Positions 12,315 to 24,358 of a DNA stretch of 64,000 nt are shown here, piece after piece (within the stretch, counting starts at the first letter, position 1; every line of letters begins with the position of its first letter). The translations under genes and the position numbers were made by a program. The notes under the pieces are model-generated. The model did not search any database and was not told where the DNA came from. It saw only the letters and a program-made list of their open reading frames with translations. The stretch is from Umbelopsis ramanniana AG (Eukaryota > Mucoromycota > Umbelopsidomycetes > Umbelopsidales > Umbelopsidaceae), in NCBI RefSeq assembly GCF_025399195.1, contig NW_026252131.1:124001-188000 (forward strand), read 5' to 3'.

Positions 12315-15300
12315 TCAATCATCATCATTAAATTCGCCATCTCCATCACCAGTTTCTTCCTCATCGTCTGCTTCTATTATTCGTTTCCGTCTACCCGATT
12401 TTCTCACCGGTCGCGCAGTGGGAGTACTCTTGCCCTCTGCAGGTTGTCCTGTTGGTGATGATTAAGTTAGCAGTGCCATAAAATTTAATAAAGGATAATT
12501 AACGATTAAACTAGTAGCTTACTTGTGCGAAGTTGCTTGACACGCTTTGCAGGAACCACTGGTGGAGGAGGTGGTGTATCATTTTCATCTTTTGTTTCGC
12601 CTTCGGTGCCCTTTTCACGGCAGGCATTTAACCTCGCCTCAAATTCATCAATAGATCCTTTCATCTCGGCCTTTTGAGACTTTTGCATTTTGCCCTGGTG
12701 AACCAAAATAAGTTTTTTTTTAATTTACACAATTGCTCCGATACACATGACTGATACCTGGCCACCTCTATTTCCATAGCCATACTATTGAATATCAAAA
12801 TCTGGATCTCAACTATACCTTTACAATGATTTCGGTGAATAGCTTGGACACTCCTTCCTCGTGGAGCTTATCCTGATACAGTGGCATATATTCCAAAAGT
12901 TTGCGATAACTCTTTTCAGACTTGAATGGCAATAGTGATAGACAAAATGTAATATCCCTCCAGAGTCTTTCATCGTCACAGTTTTTGTAGCGTAAGCATA
13001 GTTTGTCCATGACATTTTCCGCTTGTTTTTCCTAGATATATATGACGGGTCAGATCGAGCTCCGCAGTCTGTAATGACTAAATGTTAATGTTGGCACTTA
13101 CTTTCTCTGCAAAATCAAACGAAAACAAAAACTTCATGATCTTTCTAAATGGTTCCTCTTGGATTCGAGTTTCGGGATTAGAGAGACTGCTAATAATGTC
13201 CGGCAAATTGTTGTAAATCGCATTGTCCTTAGAAGCAAGTTCGCTGAAAAACAATTTCGCTAGGTCGGATATTCTTGGCTCTGGGTCTTCTAGGCACTTT
13301 GCCATTTCTGCAATTTGTCCTTTGATTTTGACCATACCGTTTAAGATAAGATGCGTTAGTACCATGAGCGCATTCTTCTTCACAAGAGTGTCGTCGTCAG
13401 ACAAGCGGTTGTATAAGAAGGATATGTTTTCGTCAATCAGCGTACTAAAGCAAACAGCCATGTCTCCCAGAGCGATGACCAAGTTGCTTCGAATAGCGGG
13501 ATTTTTAGATTTTTCCAAAATGGTGAATAGCAGTTGGAGGTGAGATTCACAAAAGTCTGAACTGACACACATGAACTTGGATAGAGCGAGTGTTGCTGTC
13601 ACTTGGAGGGTTGGATCCTGTAATGATGGAGTCAGATAGAGAATTGAAATTAGCAGTAAGCATCAAAATCATTACTTACTGTGTAAACCTTGTTTCGGGT
13701 GCAAATCTCTGCCAGCAGAGGTCCATATTGAGCGAGCAGTGAATCGTTGCCAAATAAGATCTCTCTTTCTCTAATGAATAGCATATGGTCACCAATATCG
13801 TCGTCAGCTGTTCCGCCAACTTGCTCCAATTCATCTTCAACAGCAGATCGTGCCTTCGTATCTGAAAGCCAAAATATCCTTCAGTATGCATACTAACGAA
13901 AACTGCAGTCTCTCTCTACTTTACCATCAGCCTTGCGCTTTTTCCTTTTCCAGGCAGCTTCGATGATTTCCATATGGACAATATGTTTGATTGCAACATG
14001 ACCGAGTATGGAGCAAAGTTGGCTGAGCTTCACCGATTCAGTATACACGGCAGATTGCGGGGGTGGTGCAATATGTGCTACACTAACGTCGTATTCCACC
14101 TGCATAGCATCTTCACCTTCCAATTCACCGTTGTTGTCCAACATAGGCGTATCGAGTGGAAGATCACCACTACCAAATGTCTCAATTGTCTTCATGCGAA
14201 TGATTTCAGCACATAAGATTTCAGGATGTTCTCCAAGGCCGTATATCGTATTGATTGCTTGTTCAGCCATTGCAAACCACTCAGGAGATGTGCTTGGTTC
14301 TTCAATCATATTCTTTAGTTTTTTAAAAATGGCATGGTCCATAGGTAGGCGAGTGCCTTCATGAAGCGCTTTTCCTGAACGGCTAAGGTTAGTATACGAA
14401 GCACTTCCACATAATACTATGTAAGCCAACTCACCCTTATCATTTTCCTTACTACCTCCAAGTCGTTGTAATGCAATGCAAGTGTATTTTGCAAGGGGTA
14501 AATCAGCCTACAGTCGAAAGGAGATCAGAACATAGTCTATTCATTCTCATTCACAAGGGAAATTTTGAAGTTTACCCTGCCATAAGACCCAAGACCAACT
14601 TTGAGCAGAACATCGATCTTCTCAGATACAATTTCGCTTTTCGCCTTTGCCAGCATACCAAGGATAATGATGGCGCCGCGTCGTTGAGGTTTTGGTATTT
14701 CACGCTTAGAGTAACCTTGAAAATGCCATCATGTTAAACACGTCAGACTGTAGCTTACAAAACATTGTCAGACACTTACTGTAGACTGCCCAGAGCTTGT
14801 CGATAACTTCTTCTGGAATATGGTTTTGACTCATTAAAGTGCACAAAAGCTGTTCTAAAGATGTAAGCTCGGCCAAAGTTGTATTGAAAGTAAGCCTGGA
14901 AAGTGGATTAATGATCATGGTAAGTATCAAATTATAAACTACAAATACTTACTGTACTAAGTTTCTTGCAATAGTATTGATGTTCTCTTTATCTGACAAA
15001 TTGCCATCGAACTCCAGATATAATGACTTGTAACATTCCAAAAGCTTTGTTTTAACACCTTTCCCTTCATCAGAGTTATCCTTAGTCCAGATCAAATGTG
15101 GCATTCTCTTGATTCCTTCCTGATAAGCAACTCAACGTCAATAAAATGAATTCAAAGACGGCCGTAGCAAGTGTATACTTACTGCTGAAGCTTCAATCTT
15201 GTAATTCCACGCAGTGACAAAGAAATCCATTGACTCTACCACTTCTACCTTCGATTTGGATGCCAAAAGCAAACAGATAAAAGGTATGGCTGTTTGTATC

Positions 15301-17566
15301 TGGCTGATGAATTTGATTGCGTCTGCGTTGAATCGAACTGCTAGATTTATACGATGATATTCATCCGTAGAAACAATACTGGATGGTGGTACGTTGGCAC
15401 GTTCTGGACTTGGGGTTGGAGGACTTGCTGTTGGATTTCCATCATTTTGTTCGGAGCTTTCATCTACTGTTTTATCTTCCTCATTATTTGCTTCTTCCAT
15501 TTCGACGTCTTCTGAAACTTCAGTTTGCGGTTGGTGCGTATCGTCAACTGTACCATTAGTGTCTTCATTCTCATCGTCAGCCTCTGCAAGTCGTGTTTCT
15601 TCCGAGACTTCTTGTAATTCTTGTGGCGCCTGAATCGCCTGAGCGATGGAAGAAGCGCATTAGCGGATGCAACGCCATTAATTCAAAGTTCGACGTTTTA
15701 TACTTACTGCCAATTGATTTTGTAACTCTTCGTATCGTTCCTTCCATTCGTCCATATCCAATAGTCCTCCGTACATAGTGTATGGATGAGTTTGAATCAA
15801 TTTCGTCAACACTCTAACAGCATATCTACGCACAGAACTAGTTTTATCTTCCAAGTGACGGATGGCAATGGTGCCCAGAGTGTGGCGTCTCTTCGGGAAA
15901 CTAGCCTTCTTCAAACTAATTGAACAATTCTGTCAATGCTCGTTCATGGTGGAGCATAGAAGGTAACAAAAGACTTACTCCAAGATTTTGAGGTATATTT
16001 GCAATACTTTTGATCTAGTGAAAGCAACAGAATCCAGCATTCTGTCTTCCAACACATCAAAGAATCCATTAATCTGCAAGTTGTTCTGATTTTCTTCCGG
16101 TTTAGTAGTCATGTCGATGATAAGATTGCCTACGACTTCCACGATGGCCATACGCATGGTGTAAGACTACAAGTTTCGATTAAAAAGGTTAATTTTTTCC
16201 AATGCCATCTTCGCTTTGAGAAGATATCTTCTGAAAAATACCTCGCTATCCAGCTGTCCTATCAGTAATCCCATGTTTTTAAGCACAACTTTCGGACAAA
16301 GTTCTGACATTCTGACCAAAAATGCGGCAAAGGTTTTGCTATTAGGAGAGTCTTTGAGTTCCTTGCTTGTGTTATCTTTGAAGACTTTGTTGCTGATATC
16401 TCTCAAAACTTCGTCACTTAATTGCCTGTGGTCGTGATTCAGGACTAGTACTTGAAGAAATTCTGCCATAGGTTCGGCAGAATGTTCCCAGTACTGTAAA
16501 TCTTGAATAATTGTTGTTTGTGCGCCTATTGGGAACGGATTAGAAGCATGATCGCCAATACATCTCGTAACGTGATTTTGTGCCTTACCAAATGCTTGGC
16601 CATATTTGGTAACAGTAATTCCAAGAAGATTAAAGACAGTTGCTTTCACGCCAGAGTTTTTGATACTGGCGGAACTCTCAAATATTTGATACGCTGGTTT
16701 CGTGAAAAGACTGATGTAAAGTTGGTGCAATATGTCAGGAAAGATGTTGGTGCATACATCTTCTTAAATGGTGAAAATTACCTCAATAGCAGATCTCGTT
16801 CCGGAGTCAGTGGCCAAATCTTTTGTATTCGTAGCTCGAGTAAGGATGCCATAAGCTCAAAGGATCGCAGCTTTTGAGGATTCCAATCCCAAGTGCTACT
16901 ATCATCATCTTGTGCCTTCGACTTGCTGCGCTGGAATTGAAATATCAAGGATGTGTGAACACAATTGAATTGTACCATCAATGAAAAGACTAGCTCGTTA
17001 TAACTACCTTCATTTTCCCGGATGTAGAAGACGATTTTTCTTCCATCGTAAGCAGAAACCAATGTAATATGAATCCGTACATTTCCAATACTGTTTTATG
17101 AGTCGCAAAAGTTTCCTTCTCATTGGCTTCTATGTCGGCTGATGTCGCTTTGATCTCCTGCCGAAATGCTGACAGAACAATATCAACCAGTCGAGCTATA
17201 AATTTCGGTCTGACATTATCAAAGTTCCTGTCAAAGTTGGGGTCAGCGTTTACGTGTAGGAGCTCAAGCGGTCAATCAATCACTTTTTACTTTATAAAAC
17301 TCCTAATCTTATCGAAGACCAATGGTTCTGCGATGGTATCTGAGGATACCTCTATTTTGTCAACAATATCTATTGTACCCATTTTCGTAAGTTAGTCAAG
17401 TCTCTTGTCTTCTACGCAATTCTTTGGTGCTCGTACCATTCAAATAGACTTCCAGCTCCTGGCGATTGCGGCCGATAAGGATCACTTCATTTAGAATGTG
17501 GTAGTTCTCGATGGAGTCTTCTTGAAGATGAAGAAGCTCGTCATGAAGGTTGAAGTCGAGATCCAT
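12315..17566 (-). CDS. CND1: Condensin complex subunit 1 (Cnd1/Ycs4/NCAPD2)
   Basis: This is the HEAT-repeat subunit of condensin I, needed for mitotic chromosome compaction. ATG at 17566 gives MDLDFNLHDELLHLQED, a good match to the start of Cnd1 proteins. An intron follows, and exon 2 resumes at about 17379 with DIVDKIEVSSD. The later reading MGTIDIVDK at 17389 is therefore not the start. The Cnd1 HEAT region is clear at 13078-13602: NPAIRSNLVIALGDMAVCF, LYNRLSDDDTLVKKNALMVL, KCLEDPEPRISDLAKLFF. Upstream exons carry further HEAT helices and an acidic Ser-rich insert (15390-15630). The C-terminus (12315-12450) is basic and then acidic, ending EFNDDD. About 17 exons and 1350-1400 residues fit the family size (about 1150-1400). 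Confidence 0.93.
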
Positions 17567-17708
17567 GCAATTGTCTTTTGCTGCTCAATGGAAGACGTTA
17601 CAGGTGACTTCGACACGTTCAATTTGGGAAAAAACGCGCCTGGCAGGCAGTCACGTAATTCACCAGAAAAGACAGGAGAAATTTCTGTCTACCAAGTGAG
17701 GTTCAGTT
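17567..17708. promoter_or_regulatory. Bidirectional promoter, CND1 / unknown acidic protein
   Basis: Only 142 bases separate the two divergent ATGs. An ACGCG core (17634-17638, within AAAACGCGCC) resembles the MluI cell-cycle box bound by MBF/E2F-type factors. That would suit a condensin gene expressed near S phase. A single 5-base core is weak evidence; the assignment is inference. Confidence 0.35.
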
Positions 17709-18801
17709 ATGTCTTCGGATTTTCGAGACGATCACGAAGAAGGGATCGATCAAGTAGACACAAACTTCTTCGGCTTAGAAACTGAGCATATCTCTTCAGA
17801 CGCTCAACATTCACCTGAAACTGAAGCTCTACTCAGATCTGGCCCTTTCCTACAGCAACACCTTGGGCTCAATGGGATTGGCCTTGATGGCTTGGAAGAC
17901 AGCATACCAACTGCAAGCGTAGACTATGGAGAGGGCGATGACTTACCATTGGTATCACAGCTAGGTGGTATCTTAGAAACTTCAGTATCATTTGATACAG
18001 CCGAAGACAGCCAAGCACGGACATCCAAAATACCACCTCTGAAAAAGAATTTTCGAACGAGGAATACTTCGTCTGAAAACAACTTAATAACACGTATCAA
18101 GAAGCGAAAGATAGGGAACTTTAAAAACAAACAACGCGCATCATCAAATTGCGAAGAGACTCAGCCTGGAGATAGCCAGCTTCCGGCGTAAGTACACAGC
18201 AACGCATTCATAAATTTATGATATTTTTTCTGAAGATCGGTCTCTTTAGGTCAGGAATGTCAAAACTATTGGAAGATGATTTGAGAGCACATCACATGTC
18301 ATTGAAGGCGTTAAAGGATCAACTAGAGGCCAAGCTTAAACGGCTGAAGGTACGAAGAAGGTGCTTTGCATGAACGAAGTTTGCGGTAGATTAATTCGAA
18401 TTATCGAATAGGCCGACGAATCTTTACTATTGTATATGGCGCGGCTTTCCGAAAACGATTTGGAAGGTGTTCAGCCGCTGTTTGAATCCGACGACATCCC
18501 AGCTAATTTCCGTACTCAAAACGATGATATTAATGAAGAGGAATGGAGCGACCTTTACAAGAAATTGAGCTCCAACAGCGAGCATGAAATGGGGGAGAGC
18601 TCAGTACAGAGGAGATACGTTACAGACACTCTAGAAAATACAACGGTCATGCCTCAGCTGTCTGAGGAAGAAGATGACAATGACTTGGAGGACGACCTAG
18701 AGGACGACCCTGAAGATGCTGACGAGGCTGAAGACGAAGAAACCGCATTAAAAGCTCTAAATCAAATGATTACAGAATTTGGTGGCGATTCCGAGTTCTA
18801 G
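17709..18801 (+). CDS. Acidic protein of unknown function, divergent with CND1
   Basis: I do not recognise this family. Three exons (17709-18190, about 18250-18350, about 18412-18801) join in frame to about 320 residues. The first exon encodes an acidic disordered part with Leu-rich bits (LLRSGPFLQQHLGLNGIGLDGL). A basic cluster follows, TRIKKRKIGNFKNKQ, which could act as a nuclear localisation signal. The middle exon encodes a likely coiled coil (LEDDLRAHHMSLKALKDQLE, then AKLKRLKADESLLLYMARL). The C-terminus is extremely acidic, with Glu/Asp runs, and ends in ALNQMITEFGGDSEF. Splice joins are good and codon use matches neighbours, so I believe it is real. The shared 142-base promoter with condensin suggests, but does not show, a nuclear or cell-cycle role. 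Confidence 0.75.
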
Positions 18802-19040
18802 GCACTGTATTATATAATTAATTCATATAATGTACATAAAACAATCGAGAAACAATGTCTCCATACAAAAGACAACGAACATCACTTGAAAATAGCTGTG
18901 CCGTTGGGCTGGAGTTAAAAATTCCTGCCTCGAGCTGAGCCAATAATGAAGCGTCGCGTTGAACAAAATCCTCGCTCACAAACTGAACCCCGTTCGTTGC
19001 CTGGTCCATATCCCCCCACCTTCGCGACTGCTACTCCATC

Positions 19041-20458
19041 ATGGCCAGAATTGCGGTCTTTCTGACACTATTATGTGTCGTGTTTACCTTTTTCTCAGTT
19101 GAAGTGGCTGGAAAGCCAAACCCGAAACTTGAACGAATCCTGAAGATGACGAGATCCGGCAAAGGCACTGCCAAACTTGATTCACAGAGCTTCGTTAAGT
19201 CCCTGGAAAGCCCAAGAGATTATGCAATGGTTGTATTGCTCACTGCATTAGGTGACAAGTTCAAATGCACACCATGCAAGTATGTACATTTATGATTTTT
19301 CGCTCAACAATCATGCCTGAAGTCCAGATTTGACGTACATACTAATGTGGCTGCTTTGTTCCTTTAAGAGAGTTCGACCCTGAATTCCGACTAGTTGCAT
19401 CCAGCTATCATAAAAAGAATGAAAAGACTGATTTGTTCTTTGGACATCTCGACTTTGAAGACGGTCAATCTATCTTTCAACAGGTACATAATGTTCACAA
19501 CCAACAATAGAGCGGTTCGATACAACCTTAGCTCATACAATCAACTAACTCAAACGTCACTATCTTTTACCAGATGAACATCATGTCAGCTCCTACTGTA
19601 TTGTATTATCCACCATCAACCAAAGGAAGACCAAGTGAGCCCAGACGATATGATGCCAGCAAGTAGTAAGTTGATAGTACCTTGGAAATATGCATTCTAT
19701 GCTTCACATATGCCTAATACCTTTTGCAGCGGTTTCACTGCAGAGCCATTTGCTGATTTCTTGAGCAAGGAGATTGGCCATGAAGTACCGGTTATTCGAC
19801 CTTTCGATTACACCAAGAATGGTCTTAAAGTGTTCTTCCTGGTTGGTGCTTTAGCCATTATCAAGCTTTTGTATACACACTTTGCTTTCGTTCTCAATAA
19901 CAGATATACATGGAGCGTGATCAGTTTGGTAGGTGACAATGTACAGGATAAATGTGTCATATATGGTTACTGATATGAGCTGCTACAGATTACCATTCTT
20001 ACCATGATCTCTGGACATATGTGGAACCACATCCGTAAGCCCCCGTACATCATGCCTGGTCAAAACGGACAGATCAATTATATTGCAAATGGGTATGACG
20101 CCTTTTTTTTGTGAGGTCAGGAAGATGATGTAGTTATACTAACATGAGTTTCCTGGTAAACTACAGCTTCCAACAGCAGCTGGGTATGGAGTCACAAGTT
20201 GTTGCCGTCATCTGTAAGTGTTGCATATTCCACAGAATATTGAAGTGCTTCGACTCACTTTCTGATACCAAACCTTTTTTAGACGGTATCTTGTCGTTCT
20301 CCGTTGTTTCGCTCGCTATTACAGTCCCACGACTTGAGAAAACAAAGCAGCGTTATGCTGTCTGGATCTGGATGGGCTGTATTCTCGTTGTGTTCAGCTT
20401 TTTGATGAACTTGTTCAAAATTAAGAATGGTGGATATCCCTTCAAGCTACTGTTCTAG
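19041..20458 (+). CDS. OST3: Oligosaccharyltransferase subunit Ost3/Ost6
   Basis: This is an ER-membrane subunit of the N-glycosylation complex, an oxidoreductase that holds substrate cysteines so that more sites are glycosylated. The signal peptide is MARIAVFLTLLCVVFTFFSV, ending near AGK. A lumenal thioredoxin-like domain follows with the active-site CTPC at residues 76-79, split by an intron after the second Cys. The cis-Pro strand reads MNIMSAPTVLYYPP. Four transmembrane helices come next (around VFFLVGALAIIKLLY, WSVISLITILTMISG, GILSFSVVSLAITVP and VWIWMGCILVVFSFLM). The conserved loop between the second and third helices has HMWNHIRKPPYIMPG. About seven exons and 320 residues fit the family. 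I cannot separate Ost3 from Ost6 by sequence alone. Confidence 0.93.
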
Positions 20459-20615
20459 AGGTAGAAAGCGAAATGAAGAAAACCAGAATGAATATAAAAA
20501 AAATAAAGGCACTCCAGCCAATTGCAAACTATTCACTACAGTGCCACCCAGATGTTAAGAAATTGGTATAAAAAATGCTTTATTACAGGTAATACCTGTC
20601 TGGAATATAATAAGC

Positions 20616-21916
20616 TTAGCTATTTTCATACCGCTTGCGAGCCTAAATTAACGCAAAAATGAGTAACGCATACAACGGCCATGTGCTAGCGAACGGGTAC
20701 AGCGAACGCAGCACAAGTATACTTACCATGTACTTTGCGCGGTCTTTGTATGAGGTGTTAGCTCCCAACTCTTCCATATCCTGTCTTCCTCCAAACGTGC
20801 CTAAACCAGCACCTTTGACATAAGATTCCGCCATCACAGGGGCAACGATACCAGTACCCTCCTTTCCTAGACCTTCGCCGCTTTTCCAACCCATGCTCTT
20901 CAGCATACGAGCACCGACATTGGATTCAGACATGGGGTTTGAGACAGAAGCAGCTTCAACAGGCCTGCATCAAACTTGTATTAGTTAACTGCTTCATTTA
21001 CTCTGTTAGCATTAGCAATAACGTACCGTGATCCTGGAGCAGGTTTATGTTGTCGAGGTGGTCGATGACTGAAGGATGTAGCCTCATCATCGAGAGGTAA
21101 AGGACGATCTGGCTGACCAAATGCCATCCTTCGTTCCGCTGCTCTGTTACGATATGAGGATTGCTGCTTGAATAATTAATATGGATCGTTTATGTACAGT
21201 TTGGTGGTGATGATAAGGCAAAAGGCCATCAGGCATACATTATCCTCAGTCTCTTCAGCTTGCTTTTCTGGTGACGCTCGAGTAGCGATGAGAATGAGCT
21301 TTTTACGAGCTTTTTCAACGCAATCTTGATTGCCGAGATTAGTCTGGTATCCCATTTGGTTACATGGTCAGTATCATAAAGTCTGGAAGGCATATTGCAC
21401 TGAAAGTCATTATGTCAAATCTCGATGGGGATCCTACTTTGTGTAGTTCAGAGAGGCTTTCGTGCCGCCGCAGTTCCTTTTCGCTCTTGAATTTTCTTTG
21501 GCACAGCAAACATGCCATACGAGATAAGTCAGAAAATTCTTCTTGGTTACTGTCTTCGCTCTCTGCTACGTTTGCAAGCTCTGCCTGTTTTTCATTCCAT
21601 TTCTTCATATGTGTATGTATCTATTAAACAGCGTAAGCTGACATCCAATAGGAAATCATTGTTGCAAAGAATAGCTCTATTTTACCTTCTTGGTTGCCAT
21701 TGGTATGGCATCTCGTTCATTGCGTTTTCGCTTCTTGTCATTGTCGACGGAATTATCGGGTATAGATGTAGAAGCTTTGTTTGATTCGGGTGAATCTTCC
21801 GCGATGGCAGACGGCTTATTGTCGATTTCCTCTACTGCTGCTGATTCATCTCCACCCAACTGTTCGAGCTTGGAATGGATGACAAATTTCAGTGGTTGTT
21901 TCTGCTGTTTCTGCAT
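20616..21916 (-). CDS. RBM5/RBM10-like G-patch and zinc-finger protein
   Basis: The protein corresponds to the C-terminal part of RBM5/RBM6/RBM10 splicing factors. It has a C2H2-type finger (CLLCQRKFKSEKELRRH, then SELH) at about 21440-21610, and a RNRAAERRMAFGQP stretch like the RDRAAERR motif of RBM5. A G-patch follows at 20750-20935 (GARMLKSMGWKSGEGLGKEG, then GAGLGTFGGR), and it ends KYMARKRYENS. G-patch domains activate DEAH helicases, so a role in spliceosome remodelling is likely. The start at 21916 is the only ATG before an upstream frame without ATG. The N-terminal exon is Lys/Ser/Asp-rich and lacks the RRM and OCRE domains of animal RBM5. About five exons give about 290 residues. 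Confidence 0.85.
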
Positions 21917-22012
21917 CAAGTCGATCAAGTTGTGAAAAAAAAGGTCGAAAGTCCGCTCACGGCAAAGGTAAATTTAAGGCCTACCAAGTTAGGACACAAC
22001 TCTCGACACTCA

Positions 22013-23187
22013 ATGGCCGAAAGCAATAACCCCGTACCACTCATTACATTCATACCAGTCGTTATATGCTGTATAGCGATTGTGCTACTTTTACAACATA
22101 GATCTTCACAACAGCGTGATCGAGTCAATGAAGGTAGTGTGTCGCCTTAGGGTAAGCTGTTGCTAATCCTGCGTTATTCAAATCTGTTTTACCCCACAGC
22201 GGACGCTGCTGCAATAGCTCAATTATACCAAGATGCCGAAATGGACGAGCTAGAAGAGGAGGAAGAGGTTGAGGAGAGTGTAATGGGTGATGGAGATCAA
22301 GATAGCGATCCACAGGAAGGTACATCAACTGCGGTTCGTGTCAAGAAAGTTGGAAAAAAGCGAGCAGAGAAGTTGAAACGGAAAGAACATATGAGGCAAT
22401 ACCGAGAAGTAAGTACAATGTAGTCTTTAATATCATTAGCAAAATACTCAAGTTTCAATAGTATCTCGATAGTCAGCGAGAGGCTCGAAAGTACAACGAC
22501 GAAATTGAAGAAGAAAGATACCGTCAGCGAAAGATTGCAGAATCGATAGAACGCGAGAGAGAGGTATGGAAATCAGTCATGTTATATATGGCTAATAAAA
22601 ATTCAGTATGGAAAAGAATATACATAGTGAAATGGTAAATTGTTTTAGCATGAAAAACGATTGAAAGCGCAGGCGCAGCAACAACAGAAATTGGACAAGG
22701 AGCGAGAGAAGAAACACAAGTTGGAAGAAAAAGAGCAAAAAAGACTGCAAAATATTTTACAAAAGTATAGAGACAAGATCAAGCGAACTGTACAGGTAAT
22801 GAATGATAAAGGGGGGGGGGAAGTGTGCGGTATGAATTAGAGAAGCTATTGGGGTCTGACTTTCAAGAAATTAGGACTGCAAATATACAACAATAGAGCA
22901 GTTGTCGAAGGCGATTCACATTTCTGATCAGGTAAGCTTGATGTGCAAGATGGTTGGCCGTGGTAATTAAAAGCTCATACAAGACTGTTTAGGATACGAT
23001 ATATATCTTGAAGCAGCTTCTTATTGATGATCCGCAATTTCGATTGTCGCTGTTTGAGGAAAGCAATATGAGTTTCCTATATGTTACTGATGAAGACTAT
23101 GCACGATTGAATGCATATATGCAGAAAACCGGATATTTCAGCATAGAAAAAGATGCTGAAAATATCATCAGCATACTGACTCAATAA
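22013..23187 (+). CDS. DDRGK1: DDRGK1 (UFBP1)-like protein, ufmylation adaptor
   Basis: In animals and plants DDRGK1 is an ER-membrane protein that works with UFL1 to attach UFM1 to ribosomes and other targets. The N-terminus has one hydrophobic helix (LITFIPVVICCIAIVLLL) as an ER anchor. An acidic part follows, then a long charged coiled coil (VKKVGKKRAEKLKRKEHMRQ; EREHEKRLKAQAQQQQKLDK). The C-terminal winged-helix/PCI-like domain reads TIEQLSKAIHISDQDTIYIL, ending with SFLYVTDEDYARLNAYMQKT and FSIEKDAENIISILTQ. The order and the region where DDRGKFIYIT stands in animals match, but that motif is EESNMSFLYVT here. Six or seven exons give about 290 residues. The start is 96 bases from the divergent RBM5-like gene. 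Homology is inferred from architecture and alignment by eye. Confidence 0.82.
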
Positions 23188-23195
23188 ATGATCAG

Positions 23196-24358
23196 TTATT
23201 GTATGTTGAGCTTCTCAATGATTTCTCGTAGACCTTCCAGTATTTGCATTTCTGATTGCTCACTAGCCTGTGACGAAGCGCTGGCACCTGGTCCGCCGTT
23301 AGGATGTAATGCAATGCTTGATAGTTTGTTCGATAGATCATCCAACTCAATCATCTGGCTGGAATTCGCTGATGAAGTAGATGGAGATTTTATCATGTAT
23401 GTCTTCAAAATCTGTATAATCTATTGATAATCTTCTTGTCAGACATTGCTTACTGCAAGTGTTACCAAATATAACATGTTTAGACGTATATACCTGTATA
23501 ACTTGTCGGAGCATTGGCTCGTCGTTGCTTGGGCGTCCATTGCGTAATCCAAACTCTGAATGATCTGCCATTCTCAAGCTTTGTCTATGCTTGATTAGCA
23601 TATCTAATCTTGATTGAGCGAGGTGCAGTGGTGTCCTCGTGATTGGCCTTCGTGCGCTGAATGCTTGTGTTCCATCTGCATCAAGGTGCGGTTTTGGTGA
23701 AACCTTGGCTCCTATAAACAATTCTGGTCAGCCTTATGTAAGTAGATATATAAAATTATCTTGAGCACAAATCATACCAGCATCTAAAAGGGCGATCACA
23801 GTATCAACACTATTCGATATAACGGCCAAGTCTAATGGCTTGTTTCCAACGATATCTCCAGTTTGACAATTTGGGTCAGCGCCGTACTGAACCAAAACTT
23901 TAACAACGTTTGCATTTCCCGCAGCACTAGCAACCAGTAATGGAGTTCGCATTTTAGAGTCTCTTATTAGATCGGGAACCAGCTTTGGAGTAGTTGCGTC
24001 CAGGAGTGCTCGCACTATGATAAGCCCATTAATTGTGCGATCCCTATCATATATCACTCAACAGCCTATAAATACCTTTTGCAGCATCGCCTTGAGCACA
24101 CAACATGAACAGCTCGTCTCTCTCTTTTGAATTTAAAAACATTTCTCTCATACGAGTGGTAGCTAATGACATGGAGCTTCTGTGATTCTTTGGTGTTCGA
24201 GTTCGCATGGTTCTATGCAAATTCTCTTCTGCAGTCGTGTGGTTTTCGATAGAGAGAGCTCGTCCTATTGAATGTCCTGGTGCATGATTCTGTGCGGCAT
24301 GTCGTTGAGCTGACGACATAAACAGAGTTGCAGGTAATTGTGGTGCTGTGTACGGCAT
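23196..24358 (-). CDS. Ankyrin-repeat protein, ANKRD54-like
   Basis: About four exons encode a disordered N-terminus (MPYTAPQLPATLFMSSAQRH) and then ankyrin repeats. Visible repeats are RTPLLVASAAGNANVVKVLV with QYGADPNCQT, NKPLDLAVISNSVDTVIALL and RTPLHLAQSRLDML. The last matches the distinctive 'RTPLHLAKSKLNIL' type repeat of ANKRD54 and is followed, as in that family, by a helix leading to the C-terminus. The end reads MIKSPSTSSANSSQMIELDD ... LREIIEKLNIQ. The start ATG is at 24358; the frame upstream is open but the leading sequence looks like 5' UTR. Its stop lies 8 bases from the DDRGK1 stop, so the 3' UTRs must overlap. The molecular role in fungi is unknown. Confidence 0.8.

Noticed and set aside
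17387-17389. ATG at 17389 as CND1 start
   Set aside because: It lies in an intron; the exon at 17566 gives a far better conserved N-terminus.
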